Origin: Climacium dendroides
Lineage: Eukaryota > Streptophyta > Bryopsida > Hypnales > Climaciaceae
Length of the DNA: 64,000 nucleotides
Assembly (NCBI GenBank): GCA_950106755.1
Contig: OX467083.1
Coordinates: 45,088,555 to 45,152,554 of the forward strand
Direction of reading: 5' to 3'
In this document: piece after piece, positions 12,441 to 25,775 of the stretch
How positions within the stretch are numbered: position 1 is the first letter of the stretch
Layout of the letters: each line of letters begins with the position of its first letter
Notes under the pieces: generated by a model
Database searches by the model: none
The model's input: the letters and a program-made list of their open reading frames with translations, nothing else
What the model was told of the DNA's origin: nothing
Program-made: the position numbers and the translations under genes

Positions 12441-13240
12441 AAATTCAATAATTTTTACACCATAGGTCCAAATGCCACAAAATAAAGTCCGTACACCCTT
12501 CCTTGCAAAGAGCTTTCTGACCAAAGGACACATAATCTACGAGATCTTGTTGTAACACACAAAACAAACAACCCAATTTTAGCTGGTATATGCTGTTCCC
12601 ATAGAACTTTATATGGAATGCACACACTCCATGAGTGACTCTTTCATATTAGTAAAATTGCAAATTGGCATTTATAAGGGAGGCAATCCATTTTTTACCA
12701 CTTAAGCAGATACACCAATCTACATGTCAAGTTTCTTCAGAGGAGAAATTTTCCCACATGCAGAAATAGAGTTCCAATTGGATGGTTTCCATAGTTTTCC
12801 AGATTTTCATTTCTCAAAACATAATTACTATGAATTTTTTAGATGCAGATTTTGTTTGACCCATATAGATCTCTCCATTTCTGACCAAAGGCTGGTTGCA
12901 AAATCCACTAAGGCTTGGTTGCAATATTGAGAGTCTTGTAGCCAATCATTATGTGCCACAATTGCATCAGGAACTGTGCCTTAATTTATGACTGCTCATC
13001 TCTTCCTGCACGGAAAGAGAGCAGCCTACATTGCCAGAATGGTGGGATCAGGAATAGTTTGCCTCCCATACAAACTTCACAGAACTACAGAAGCATTGGG
13101 TAGTACCAGAATGATGAATTTATATCTTACCTTAGTGCGGAGCAGTGAGATTCCAACGAATGTCATGAACAAGTACTGCAAACTGCATACATGTCAGGGT
13201 TTCACGTGTCCCGGAGAATCAATGCAAATTTATCTATGAC
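12440..13240 (-). pseudogene. Decayed LINE reverse-transcriptase 3' end (zf-RVT-like region)
   Basis: Conceptual minus-strand translation, broken by stops and frameshifts, gives pieces such as LATRLS..., FGQKWRDLYGSNK and, near 12560-12610, LWEQHIPAKIGLFVLCVTT. The last matches the W-x-x-x-IPxKIxxFvW pattern of the zf-RVT domain that follows the reverse transcriptase in plant LINEs. No intact frame, endonuclease or poly(A) tail is evident, so this is a dead fragment. The call rests mainly on the IPAKIGLFV motif and the tryptophan-rich spacing around it. Confidence 0.5.
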
Positions 13241-13838
13241 AGTTGTGCAGAGAATGTGCTTACACATTGTTTCCAATTGTTTATTGGCATAAACGGCATG
13301 ATTCCATGTGATGATTGCGCTGTCTAACTACCCACAATAATGTGCAACACTAACTTAAACGCCGGAAAGTGGAATCATGGAATCTCCTTTCCTAAGAGTG
13401 CTCTGATTTCAACAGATTCAACACGGACTCCACATCCAGTGTAGTATTGTACTAAGCTTACAGTACATGTTTACAACAGTTCGGGGTCACATGAATCCCA
13501 ACATTTACATCCACCCTCCGCCCAAGTGAACGGAGAAAGGTGGTGCCGCTGGCTACAATCTAAAATCATGGAGACAACCAACTCTCTCCACCTTGCGAAG
13601 AAGTCGGTACTACACATGCCAAGGTGGAAGCCCTTAACCGTTCAGAGACACATGGAATGGCAGGGATTGAATGCATTTGGGCTGAGTGAGTGAGTGAGGC
13701 AGACTTGTGAGAGAATTGAAGCAGTCGATCGATCAGCAACCACTTGGAAATATAGTCCGGGCAAAATTGGTGGATAAGAGCCTCATTTGGATCACTTTCA
13801 GGTCACAATACTGAAAGTGATGTTCTTTTGCTTATTTG
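13241..13838. other. 3' flank of X8 gene copy 1
   Basis: Mixed-composition sequence without a recognised exon. It lies downstream of the stop of the minus-strand X8 gene and probably includes its 3' UTR. Confidence 0.35.
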
Positions 13839-16018
13839 TCATGTGAAGAGGTGCGTCAGAAGAAGAACTGCAGTGGAGACACTGAAGAGGTGGTGGGGTT
13901 GCCAGGTCACCGGGGCTGCGGAGGGACTATAAATTGGTGATCCATTTGGTGATAAAGGAGAATTAGCAGGTGGAGAACCAGGTGTTGTACCATTCAGTGT
14001 TCTGCAAGGACAGCAACAAAAACAACATTTTCAGTCGCAAAATGCGCCTCAGCCCGGAACCCGAGGAAAGCAAATTTGAAAATCCAGACAAGATGGGTCG
14101 ATAGTGATGGCACCCATTCATCAACAACACACCAATTCTGAGTAGGCAATTCACGTTTGATATGGCATGAACCGCTTTAAATGGTGAATTTTCGCGGGTG
14201 GGATCAAAACTGTACATTCAATTCTCTATTAAAGCAGGAATGAACGAACCACTACTGGACGCAATGAGACTAAACTGGAAGTGAAACTCAGGAAGTGGCA
14301 ATACTTACACATTTGATGGTGAGAATACACAAGTCCCTGAACCTGTTTGCATCAAAAAAATACCCCAAATCAGTACAAAAATAAACCACTTCAGGAACAG
14401 AATCTCCGGCACAAGTAGGCCATGGAATTGAGCAAAACTAGACTTCAAACTGACACCTAGGTACTCACAATTAGGTCTCAAAATGGATTCCCCGTCGAAC
14501 TCTGACTGCAATCCCCGACAAGTCTCACATTCCACATAAACCTCAGCTTTTGTAACCAGTTTAAACTTTCCCATCAACCAGATGACCTAAACAGAAGTCC
14601 CATCGACATTGGAGGCACACGTGAAAGACTCACGGGGACAGGGAATCACACTACCTCAAGATATAAATGGGCATCAACAATGCACTTCCACATCAAATAT
14701 TTCCAATCAAACGTGCAGAGATTCTGAGGAACGCAATTCCGGATGCAATTGCAGAGTACATCGTCGAAAAGGAAAGAGGGTAAGGTAGAGTTTCCATTGA
14801 CCAAACATGTGAGCTTTCATTCATGCTAAGTGTGAAACTACTTGACAGTCTATTCCCATTTAGATTTGTGCAATTGATTTTTACTTAAAACACAGAATAG
14901 ATATGCGAAATTTAAGATGGTGCAAATTTCTAGATTGTTTTACGAAAAAGCCTTTTCCTTACAGTGTGGTGAACGGAGCCTGTACATTACATCAAACTTG
15001 GTGGGGAAAAGGGAAGGGGTTCATACTAGGATCGACGGAGACTTCCTGAGCAGTGCCACTGAAGTCACAAGAGTCCGCACTAGCATTCATCCGAAGGAAG
15101 TAAGCATTGAAGGCCCAGTCGCAATGGTGAGACAGTGTGTTGGGATCGTAGCAAACCCCTCCGGAGTTGATAGGTCCGCAATTGATTTGCCCTTGGTTGG
15201 CAAGTGGACCACACACCCAGTCCAAGGAGCTTTGCAAGGAGGTGTCGGAAGTGTTGGGGACGGAAATGCACCACACCGAGGTAGTGGCCAGGCGCCGTGC
15301 ACGCGGCCTGGTACTGTTCAATGTCCCGTTGATCGTTATCATGGGCACGTCCTCCAACTTCGCCAACTTCGCCGTCTCAGTGGTCACGTTTCCTTCTCCT
15401 GCCAGAGTTCCTGCCGTTCCACAACAGAATCTCAGCAGAGGGTTCAGACTAGCTAGCTAGGGCCTCTGGAAATGCACGTGGAGGAGAGGATTACACTCTG
15501 CCAAATGCTCCTCATTCTGAACCTGGCTACCACTGAAGAGCGTAACAAAGTCAGAATCCTAATAGGAGGATCGATTTGCAGACTGCGTGTACGGATCCTG
15601 CGTAGGCACCCCTGTCTCTCGATTCTTCACAAACCTTCACCTCCTTTCAGATTGAAACTCTACTACTACTACTTTCTCCTCGTCTAACTCCTTCGAGTTC
15701 TAATCCAAGTCCAGAAACCTAGCAACAGATGGTGTCTCCGCAATTCAGAGGAGGCTCTGCACCATTTCAACAATGATAGCATTCCGCTACTTCTCCACAA
15801 GCTAAACGAACAAATAGAGGCACTTGCTACCCGGGTCTCCCAGTGATTCGACGAGCTTCATCAGCATTGCTCAAAGATTAGGGTGCTGACCATCAAATTC
15901 AAGGTGCATCAGTCAAGGGGCAACCCAAATTGAGGATTGACAGCAAAACCACTCACGTACCTAGCAGGAGGGGCGCCATCAGAAACAGAGCCACGACAGT
16001 CCAGCACCGCTTCATCAT
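13839..16018 (-). CDS. X8-domain (CBM43) GPI-anchored protein, PDCB-like, copy 1
   Basis: Four minus-strand exons: 15961-16018 (signal peptide, MMKRCWTVVALFLMAPLLLG), 15027-15410 (X8 core), 14309-14342 and 13839-14001; total 639 nt, 212 residues. The X8 core begins at VWC (residues 65-67) and shows WC, LDWVCG, NCGPI, CYDPNTLSHHCDWAFNAYF and SCDFSGTA; the small third exon supplies the closing SGTCVFSP cysteine. The intron after the DP dipeptide is where X8 genes are usually split. The last exon is rich in Ser, Pro and Gly (GSPPANSPLSPNGSP) and ends in a hydrophobic tail (LFSVSTAVLLLTHLFT), typical of GPI attachment. X8 modules bind beta-1,3-glucan (callose); such proteins sit at the outer plasma membrane, often at plasmodesmata. 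It has a paralogue at 27986-29784. Opposite-strand ORFs here are shadows. Confidence 0.85.
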
Positions 16019-17700
16019 ATCTGCAATCCGAGTTCTCCACCTGCCGATCGACGACTACAAGCTCACAATACCCCAACCTACAAAGCAAAGTACAAAGCAC
16101 CCACCATCACTCCCATTCTTTCAGATACACCTTGCCCTCCGTCCAGCGCGAAAGCACCTCCAGCTGCACAGATGAAATAACCCCCGTGGCTGCCAACCGT
16201 TCAATTGCCGCTGTCGAGAACACCACCACCTTCTAGACACGACGAAAGAAAGTTAAAGCAGAGGATCGGCAGACAGACACATCGAGCTGTACTCACAGCC
16301 GGAATCTCACAACTAGCATGAGCGAGATGAGATGAGAGATCCGGTGCTGCGAAGCTAGCCAAGTGAAGACAAGGGGACAATGCGTGATGTGATATACGTT
16401 GTATAATGGAGTACAGGACAGACGTACTGGTGGAAATTTTGGTGCCCGTGTTCTGTGCCAGGCGGAGAATAGGTCCGCCTAGGATCCTCCTTGGAAGGGC
16501 TGGCCTCGCTGCTGCTGGTGATGGGAAGATGCACGAGCCAGGATCTGCTCCCTTGTACTGCCCTGAGTCCTCCATCTGGACTCATCTCCGCCTTTGATTC
16601 TTTCCTCCATCTGTAATTCTGTAAACCCTTGCAAACCCTGGCGGCCTGGCCTGGCCTACCCTGGCCTGCTTTTTCAGTCCAAAGAAGCAAAGGCTCGTCT
16701 TTTGAGTTTTGCTTGACGCTGTGTCATTCCGACATCATAAAAATCGGGTTTCGAGATGCCCTGCCTTGTTGGTGCTCCTGAAGTTCTGGCTGGCATCGGT
16801 TGATGGGTATCCGTTAGCCACCAAATCTAGTAAGCAGCCGAAACTAATAAGGGATGCTCCTACACCGGGCCAGAAAGAGCAATTACCGGTTCAGTAAACT
16901 GAACTGACTGCGTTTTAGGAGCAGTTATTGTAAACAATATGAGTTACTGATCATCTTACATCTCGCAGTTCTAATTGATACTTGTGCCACATCTCATAAT
17001 CAGCACTGACATCACACTAACCGGGCGTTTTCATTCTAATCACATTTGTGATGTATATTCGGATTCAAACATGAAACCCAAAGCAACTGAAATGCACCGG
17101 CTTTCCGGCGATATACTCGCGGTCGCACTTGAAGTACAAATATGCAACAGGTGTAGTGAGAGAATCTGGTGTTCTGTGTAAAAGCTGATTGATTGATTGA
17201 TTCGATGAAATTCTGGTAAAATTTACTTATATTCAAGAGAAGAGTGTTGACAGTCGAGACGAAATTAGTTGGAAGTGATTATGGACGAGCTTGATACAGG
17301 AACTCGGATGGTGATGATTTTTTTTCTTTTTTCTTTTCCCCTTCTTCTTGTTGTTCAAACACGTGATGAATAGGACTGTTTCCTCTTATCAATGGAAATT
17401 GTCCATGTGTTTCAAACAAAAGCAAAAACACGTGATGAATGTTTTCAATGGAGTTGTGTGTTGGTGTTTCTTTGACTTCACTGAATAGTTCGCTTCTTTC
17501 ATGTGTGCAGCACAACTCTGGCCATGTGACCATGTGAAAGGAGGGTAATCTTCAAGAATAAAATGTAGTTGAGGTCCATTCCATGTCCGACTGACACGCA
17601 GTCTGTAACTCTTTGCGTGGTATTGTATTCATGAAAATTATGTTACTGGGATGTTGAAAAGGCAGGTATATTTAAGGTAAGAGAAACAGAAACTGCCCAT
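14240..17700. repeat. Segmental duplication, X8 block copy 1 (matches 27905-31200)
   Basis: Collinear with copy 2 across exons, introns and flanks, for example GCAACAGGTGTAGTGAGAGA at about 17144 and again at about 30552. Similarity starts just 3' of the third exon and excludes the fourth exon of copy 1, so the duplication endpoint falls inside the last intron. Confidence 0.85.
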
Positions 17701-17939
17701 TTAACCCTTTACGTACTAAGAATTCACTATTTCAAGTAGTGGACTTTGATTGAATGTTTTGTAGAAAGCATAATCTAAATGGAAAATTTTATTATATAAT
17801 TATCTTGAGTGAAGAACATTGCATTCGTTGGTTTAAATAAATAATTATTTAAATAAATAAAAATCCCCATATAAAATCTCTAAAGTTGCTGAAAAAAACA
17901 TGAGACCCAATTTGGGCTTCTTAGACACTAAAGGGTTAA
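17701..17939. mobile_element. TTAA-flanked inverted-repeat element (MITE-like), 239 bp
   Basis: The left end is TTAACCCTTTACGTACTAAG; the reverse-complemented right end is TTAACCCTTTAGTGTCTAAG, matching at about 16 of 20 positions. TTAA is present at both ends. It sits exactly at the downstream boundary of X8 block copy 1 and has no ORF of interest. Confidence 0.65.
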
Positions 17940-20900
17940 GAGCATATTGGCTTAAGACTGGATCTCTCCTATGCTGATCGAAGCATTTTCTGACAAATTT
18001 TCACTTACCAAATTTCTTTTTATGTTTTCAAATTGCAACCAATTTTTTCCCCAATTTCACCCTCTAACAATGATAATAAAATAACCGGCTGGATGGTCAG
18101 TACTACCCCCAAATATTATCCATTTAGGCGGAGGATTTTTTCATAAAATAGTCAAACTAATTGGTGGAGTCAGTCTATTTTACGGCTCTGCCACTGTCTA
18201 TTTGCAGGGCAATTTAGCGGCAGCTTTCCGGCACTACAGTGCTTGGTCAACAGTTCTGCTCAATAAAACAATTAAATTTACGGTTGTCCTTCCCCCACTT
18301 GACCGGTTCAGTTCACCCTGGAAATTGGTAGAAAATACGTGGTTCATGCCATGCCCTTGAAATAGTTTTTATTATCGACATCACCTACCACCAGTTGCTT
18401 TAGCTTATCATCTTCACCAAGGCACCCCAAGGTTGCACTGTAAATCATGAGTAAGGTAGAGGTACATGTAACGGGTAACTTAACCCAAGGCCTTTTCTGA
18501 GCTTCTAGGAATTTACTCGAATTAAATTGAACAAACAAAAGTCAACATTTTGATAAGTTGTATCGAACTATCAATTTCTTTTGAATTGTAATGTACAAAT
18601 TCAAACTAGAGATGTTAGAGATCACTTAGGAAAAGAAAATACAACAATATCACTTGTGGATTGAAAGATTATAATGATTGTTCATGAAGGTATTAAAACT
18701 GCAAAAGTGATTTGAATTTTTTCAATCATCTTTTCACATGTCAAATCTAAAAAACTGGTCAACAAAAAAAATATGTTGGAGGATAGAGGGCCTAACATGT
18801 ATAACCCCAATCAATTTATGGCTTCTCAAAATCTACTCTACAACATTTTAAAATGATTTTCTAATGTGTTTTTTTCTCTAAGATCTAGTGTACTTGAGGC
18901 TCATTTCCAAGAGCCCTCACACTTAGTCTATGGAAAGTCAAGATTGTAATGGACACCCTTATACAAAATCTCGAACAAGAAAAATCATAATCAATCATTT
19001 TCAAGATCAGATTTTTATGATAAAATTAGACTTCCAAAAAAAATCAAAAATCAAAAATATTAAAACAGCACCTTGATTAGGTTTTATTAACTTCAAAGTA
19101 TTATGAACACTAAAATTGGGTGACTTGGGCATTTAGGAGTTAAGTATTTTTGATGGTAGAATATGGGAAATTTGTTGAAAATTTGAGCTCTATATGTGTA
19201 GGAATAATGATGAGGAAGAATGCAAAAAAAAGGAATTTTTTTCTCAGTAATGAACATTTTATTCAATATAAATGTGGATTTTTCATTGAGACCTATTTCA
19301 GTCTCATAGATTCACCTATTATAGTTAGCTTTGACACTTTTACCTAATCAAGTAGAGAAGAGAGATTAGTGGATGAGAAGGTACAAACAAAGAATCTTTT
19401 TCAATAAACAATACTTCCAATTATTGTCTACAATACATCACCTTATAAAGACATCACAAGGGGACTACTTGAAATAAGTACGTTTACCTTAAATCTTCCA
19501 AAATATGGTGTTGATTTCAACATTTACTTCAACTCTTTTTTGGAACTATACTTCTTGTTAGGCCCCTATTGTTTTCTATTCTTGCAAGCAATGAACAAGG
19601 AGTTTATGAGGTGACTCAACTTTATTCCTTTCATCTACCCAAAACCATTTGTGATTTTGAGTTATAGACAAAATTCACATAGGATGTTTGAAAATATCAA
19701 ATAAAATGTCCTTTCTACCCCTTCTTTGAACTTTGTCTATAACTTTTGATTGGAGGTTTTAAAAAATGAAATTTAGCTTCATTTCCCAACTTTTCTAAGT
19801 TTAAAGTGTTTTGAAAAAAATCATTCTACTATATTGTTCAAAATGAGGTTTGAAACTCTAGTTTGAACGCAATTCCTCCTTTTGACTTAAATCCCAAAGG
19901 ACCACCTTGTTTAGTGGCCCAAAACTACTTCATTGATATTTAATTTTTTAACAAAACCAACTATATGATCTTTTGTGTAAGTTGTTTAAGTACATTGTCC
20001 CAAAATTTTAGAGTGAATACTTCTACCACTTGCAAGTTCAATGTGCCTAAACTTCCCAAAGGTGAAATTTTGTTTTTCAACATTTTTAGAAAAAAACATG
20101 TATATTCTACAACTTGTACATTTTAGCCAATAAGTTGAAAAATGGGTTGAAAATACATATTAAAAAATTAAACCAAAATATCTTTCATATTCATTTAATA
20201 AAAATTGAAGTGGAAGGTGTTACTAAATGAAAGATATAACTAATATGCTAATAACTTTTGGAAAATTCTTTAAAGTTTTGTTCCCAATGGTAAGAATGTC
20301 TAATAAACAATCAATATTCTTTATTTTTATTTTTTAAATTTTATTTCAAAATTGAGAGAAAAAGAAGACTTCATATGTTTTTTCTACCTTCATTGCCCAC
20401 AAAATAAAACTCCTCAAATCTTCGACCTCATTATTTGGAATTCAATGGTTCAATGGTTTATCTTTTTGAATAGTTATCAATCTATAAAATTCCAAAAAAA
20501 TAATAAATATTTTTCCAAAATATATTTTTATTGTCTTGTTTGACATTGAAATAAAAAAAACTTATAACTTTTGCAATATTAATCAAAATGATGTGAAACA
20601 AAACTTCACATAGATTACAATGAATAGCATCCATCATAAAAAAATTCATAAAAAAATTCTAAATTTTAAATTCAATAGAACCTACCTAAGTTCTCAAAAA
20701 TCCCAAAGTGGGCTCTTTGGTCCTTTAGGGGTTAACTATTAGCAGTTGAACTGCTACTAATTCTAATTTACAAATCCCATATGGGTTGTTTAACTCTTAC
20801 CTCTCCACTTGCACAAAGAGCCTGTCTTTGCTTCTCTAAACACTCACAATAAATGACTTTTAAAGCTATGTGAAATAGTTGTCAGATATTAGATTTTTTG

Positions 20901-21674
20901 GATTTAATGCTAAATTTTTAATATAAGAGCTAGTTCTAATTGGCTATATCCTTGAGCTATTCATCAACTAGGAACCATTGGAAGCTTGTATAGGGTAGTT
21001 AAAATCCACTTGTTTTTAATGGAGAAAGGATGAAAAACTTTTTTTTTTTTCCATAAGCAATTCATTTCTTATACTTTTGGGTTTTTGTTAGGTTATGCAA
21101 CCTATAATATTGAAATTAATACTCTAATTTGTTGATTTCACTCAGTTGATTTTACAATAGTTGAATTTCCTTGTTCATTGCTTGCATATAAGGAAGATCA
21201 ATCTATGACCACTTAGATTTGCTATCTAGGTAACATGGAGAAGCTATTTATCAACTTACATATTTTTTAAAGACTGAAAAGTTAAAAAAAAGTCACTTGC
21301 AAATAGAATGGAGGCATAGGAAATGAATTTTTTTATGTGATTTTTGAAAGTTTGTTGGGATTACATTGGCAGTAAAATATGGGTAGACCCATACTAAACT
21401 ACATAATGATGTGTCCATTGTCATGATGCTAAAGGATTGCTAAGATTGTTGTGGTGGATGTGATCATCACAAATGGGAGGGTTCAATAAATGTTAGAATT
21501 AGGTGATTGACAGCATTGGTTTGATCTACCTCAACACTTACTTATCAAAGACGCTAATCTAATTTGTGTTGGATAAATTATTATAGTATTTTATTAATAT
21601 CCAAATAAAAATATTATATTGACACTATACTAAAAAAATTACTTGGTGTCACCTACATTAAATACTTACTCGAG
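17940..21674. repeat. AT-rich repeat stretch, includes copy b of the 3150-3610 repeat
   Basis: No gene was found. 18650-19110 repeats 3150-3610. A boundary at 20735 (CCCAAAGTGGGCTCTTTGG, then TCCTTTAGGGGTTAA) carries a longer form of the TTAA terminus; its reverse complement aligns over about 30 bp with the right end of 17701-17939. 19990-20160 resembles 25480-25690. Confidence 0.55.
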
Positions 21675-24600
21675 CCTAATAATTTTTTACAATAAATGAA
21701 TATTTTTATCAAGAGTATAGATATCAATACTATTCAAAGTGTACCCGATATCTATAAATATAGTTGGTCCTACTAAAAATTGATTAATTAAAAAGGCGTA
21801 GATAATCCAAAGATGAATATTGTGCACTTTGCATTTGAAAGTTGATGACCTCATCTAAAAATGATTAAATAAGAATGTAGTCACTATTATTAATTTATCT
21901 TAGTCTTTTGTTGTTGTTGGCAATTGAAAGACCAATCTAAATTCTCTTAGCATGTATTTTTGTGCATCATATTAATGAAATTTAAAATTTTCAAAGAGTT
22001 GATTACAAATGTATTAAAAATAGACTATAGATTTTATATTTAGAATTTGTGAATTCAAGTAAAATTTAAAAGAAATAGATTATTTAACAAGGGTTTGAAA
22101 AGGAAAAATGTCTTGATAAAATACTTACTAAAAAGGTGGAAAAGCGACCATTTGAACTTGAAAATGATATAGAACACATCTTCTCAACCAATAATCAAAA
22201 ACCATCTCCTACTACAAATTTGTTTTTTTAAATAAAGGAACCGTTTGCTTTATTAATATTTTTTAAGCTAACCACATCCAAAACCAACCTACTGACATCT
22301 AAATAAGGTTTTTATTATTTTATTGTCTTAATTTTTATTTGATGTTGTTGGTAATTGAAGAAGGATTTGATAATTATAGCATATTGAAGTTTGACATTTG
22401 TATGAAAAAAAGCCGTAGGAACAAAGTTCAAAGAGGTTTAGGATTTAAAATATATTTGACAAATATCCACATGGCATGTCCAACTGGTATGTTGTTCAAA
22501 TTAGACGTGTTGGACTAGTGAGATGTTAAGATTGATAGGCATTAAGTTTGACCTTACTATTTCTTTCAATACAATTACATTGTCTTTGAACAATTCATTC
22601 TTTGTTGAAAATTTGTTGAAAATAGTAATAATATTTATTATAAAAAATGATTTATACTAAGGTTTCCTCAAAATGAAGAATAGTATAAATATTTTTAAAT
22701 TGACAATTTTTTTCTCTCTAAACACTATTAGCATTGATCTTGAACATTGTTAGCATTAATCTTGAAGTCAAATAACCACCATCACGCTCAAGCTAGTCTT
22801 TATATAATTCCTTAATAAGTTTTGATGGTAAAATGTGTAAATTAAAGCATATTAATCAAAACACATATAAAAATCATTTTAGATTTTACTAAGTATTTAG
22901 AATGGGGAATGATTTTTTGTATTTGAAATATAAAAAATATTTATATAGGAAAAATACATTCCTCTCTCTATATGAATGAATGAAAAATATATAGTCAATA
23001 TTGTGTAGTTTGGATTTCAACATATAGAGTTTGCAATTGCAATAACTCATTGTATTTTTTAAATTTCATAATTAGTAGAAACACCTTCATATTGTTTGAG
23101 CCTAATTTTAATATTAAAAGTAAATGTTCTGAAAGTTACAATTACAAAATCAAGTTTGACCAATGCAATCTAGTTTTGGATGTTGGGATCTTTAGAAGTG
23201 AAGGTTGTCTTTAGAATCTTTGAGGAGATCCAATGTAGCAGAGCCCTAGTACGCCAATGGCAAAACAATGGGGCTACTAGAAAAACAATGCTCCAATGCA
23301 ATTGACATTGGTCTCTCTTTAATCCCGGCCCCACCATTTTTGCCCTCCAACCCTGCAATTTGGCAAAATATGAAGAGCCCATAAGTTGGCTCACAATAGG
23401 AAAAGTCATAGTTGTCATACATTTTCAAGCTTTGTTATGTATGCCAATAAATTGAAATTCCTTTTTTTTGCATGAAAGAATTTTTTAAGGTAGAATCTTT
23501 TCTTCTCTCTTTTTATAATGCGGAGAAGTCTATTTGAGGTTTGAATTACCAAGCTTTGAATTGGATCATTTTTATAAAATCGCCAGAATTGAATGAGGTC
23601 CACCTTCTTGCACTTCAAAATCTCCATATTGTCCTTCTCATCTGACCGTCCCATGGTGAGAAGTGTAGGTATGGTGGATAAAGGGTTAGGCTTGTTGGAG
23701 CTTCTATTCTGGTACATGTACAACAACAACACCTTCCTATCTCACTATATTTTCCTTTGTCCACACCACCATTTGGAGCTTGAAAAATTCTTCACCAAAT
23801 TAACGAAGCAAAAAATCACTATCTTTATTTTGTTGTCATTGCTAGCTAGATTCCAATAGGAGAGCTTGATTATAGTCAAGATCCACTTGAATTTTCTTTT
23901 GATTATTGAGTTTGCTTTCAATAGAGACCAACAATATCTACACCTTAAAATAGACACCATGAGCCCTCTAAAGCTTATATGGTGTGCTATAGATGGTGGG
24001 TCACTGTGACCATGCTCTAATACCTGAGGGCTTTGGATATAATAAAGATGAGGTATGATATATTTCTTAAAGTTTGCATTGAAAGAAGAGATGTTAGACA
24101 TGAAATTATCTACATTATAGAATTTGAGAAAAACACTTGTAGATCTTTATAAAATGAATGTAGAAGCATTTAAATTTAAATATTCATCAAAAATGTATTT
24201 CCTATTTTTTTTACTTTGAATTTGGGCATGATTGGTTAATTTTATGAGGTTATCAACTCCACGGCATAAAATAAACAACCAATTTTATTATTTTATTCAA
24301 GGCACTAGCGGTTGGTGCTTGCTTTGCTACACATTAACTATATTACTTTCATCAATTTTTCATGTGATAGAATGTAGATTAATAAAGTGTGTATAATCTT
24401 TAAATGAAAATATTGACATCTTCATACAATATTCTTTAGAAGTACATATATTGTGCAATAGAAAGTAATTAAAGAAAATCTTTATATCATAATTTTCACA
24501 AAAGAAACTTTGCAAACATGAAAACATTACAAGGACACCACCAGTTGATAAATTTCTTCACTTACAAAAAATGGTGACTAAATTTGAAGAATTGAACGGC

Positions 24601-25775
24601 AAATTTGTCAAATTGCAAAGACTTTGTAATTACTTTGTTGTAGAATCCAAAATTGCTTCAATCTAACAAAGCTTCAAATCATTTGGTAGTAAGAAAAGAA
24701 CATTAGAATTGAAAACATTCAAAGCCTAAAAAATCATAGAATATGCAAGTAAAATGAAGCATGAAGCTAAGAAATATGAAACCTCCATAATATCACTATA
24801 CCTCTGTAATATCACATTTTAACACTGTATGATATTACAGAAGTGGAATGGCTATTGGAACTCTATAATATCATGTTGTGTATAAATATGATATTACAGA
24901 GGGATTGGACCTCTGTAATGTCATACAGTATAAAAATGTGATATTATGGAAAGCCTTGTGATTTTAGTAGTATGATTACACTTTCAATATAAAGTGAATC
25001 TTTTAACACAAGAAAAACGTCATTCCTTCATGGGGTTTTTTAAAAATCTTTTTTCACATGGATAGATGTAGCATTAATGTCCAATGGTTTGAAATTTTAA
25101 AGGTTATGTAGGCAAATGAAAATGAAATGTCTATTAAAAGCAATAGTGGCATGTTAGGGGCGATCATTCTTATAAATTAATGTCTTATGTCTCATACAAG
25201 TGAAGATATAGGAACATTAGTAATTTCAAGATTGTCACATAGGAATTTTAATATTTTCAATATAAATCAATAGAATATTATACTAAATATCATATAAAAA
25301 AAACACTTGTAAAAAGAACATATATTTAGTTAGATAGAGGTACTTGTGATTAGCTTCTTGTTAACACCAAAAACTGTAGTGTTTTGAAGTCCAAAACCTC
25401 TTCAAAATACCTATATCCAAAGCAAGGTTAAAATCTTCATCTATATTTTTTCTTTAACAAATCTAATAATATTATCCTTTAGTTAACTTGTCCAAGTATA
25501 TCCTTTCCAAATATCCAAAGAAAATTTCCACCCATTGTAAGTTTAATGTACTTGAACTTCTAAAAATATTTTTTCCTAGCCTTTTCCAAAGGTGAAGTTG
25601 TGTCTTTGAACATTTTCTGAAAAAACTAACACTTATGCCACATAACTTTTGCATTTTTGACAATATGTTGGAAATTGAATTGAAAATAAATGTAAGAAAA
25701 TTATGATTTTAATAGTGCGTGCTTGAGCACTCAATAAAAATCCCAAAGTGGATTCTTGAGTCTTTGAGGGATTAA
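21675..25775. repeat. Long AT-rich block B, copy 1 (matches 32435-35757)
   Basis: Many ordered matches to copy 2, such as TTTTTATCAAGAGTATAGAT, GAAAATGATATAGAACACAT, AACCACATCCAAAACCAACC and CACTTGTAGATCTTTATAAA. Copy 1 has about 660 bp at 24308-24970 that copy 2 lacks, including three palindromes. The right edge (CCCAAAGTGGATTCTTGAG, then TCTTTGAGGGATTAA) is a degenerate TTAA terminus. No open frame is shared, so the block is probably non-coding. Confidence 0.75.
24784..24950. repeat. Three consecutive imperfect palindromes inside an outer inverted repeat
   Basis: CTCTGTAATATCA...TGATATTACAGA, CTCTATAATATCA...TGATATTACAGAG and CTCTGTAATGTCA...TGATATTATGG follow each other at about 55-bp spacing, enclosed by CCATAATATCAC and GTGATATTATGG. 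They are present only in block B copy 1. Confidence 0.8.

Noticed and set aside
14305..14577. 90-codon minus-strand ORF between X8 exons
   Set aside because: The duplicate copy carries an in-frame stop, and the segment contains the true small third X8 exon in another frame; it is intron sequence.
14992..15387. Idea that X8 copy 1 is truncated by a frameshift relative to copy 2
   Set aside because: The difference lies beyond the donor after the DP dipeptide, hence inside an intron; splicing to 14309-14342 and 13839-14001 restores a full X8-GPI protein.
14917..15456. 179-codon plus-strand ORF (and its counterpart near 29031-29300)
   Set aside because: Antisense shadow of the X8 exon; no family features of its own.
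23170..24101. Short minus-strand ORFs in AT-rich block B
   Set aside because: Frames are not kept in the second copy of the block.
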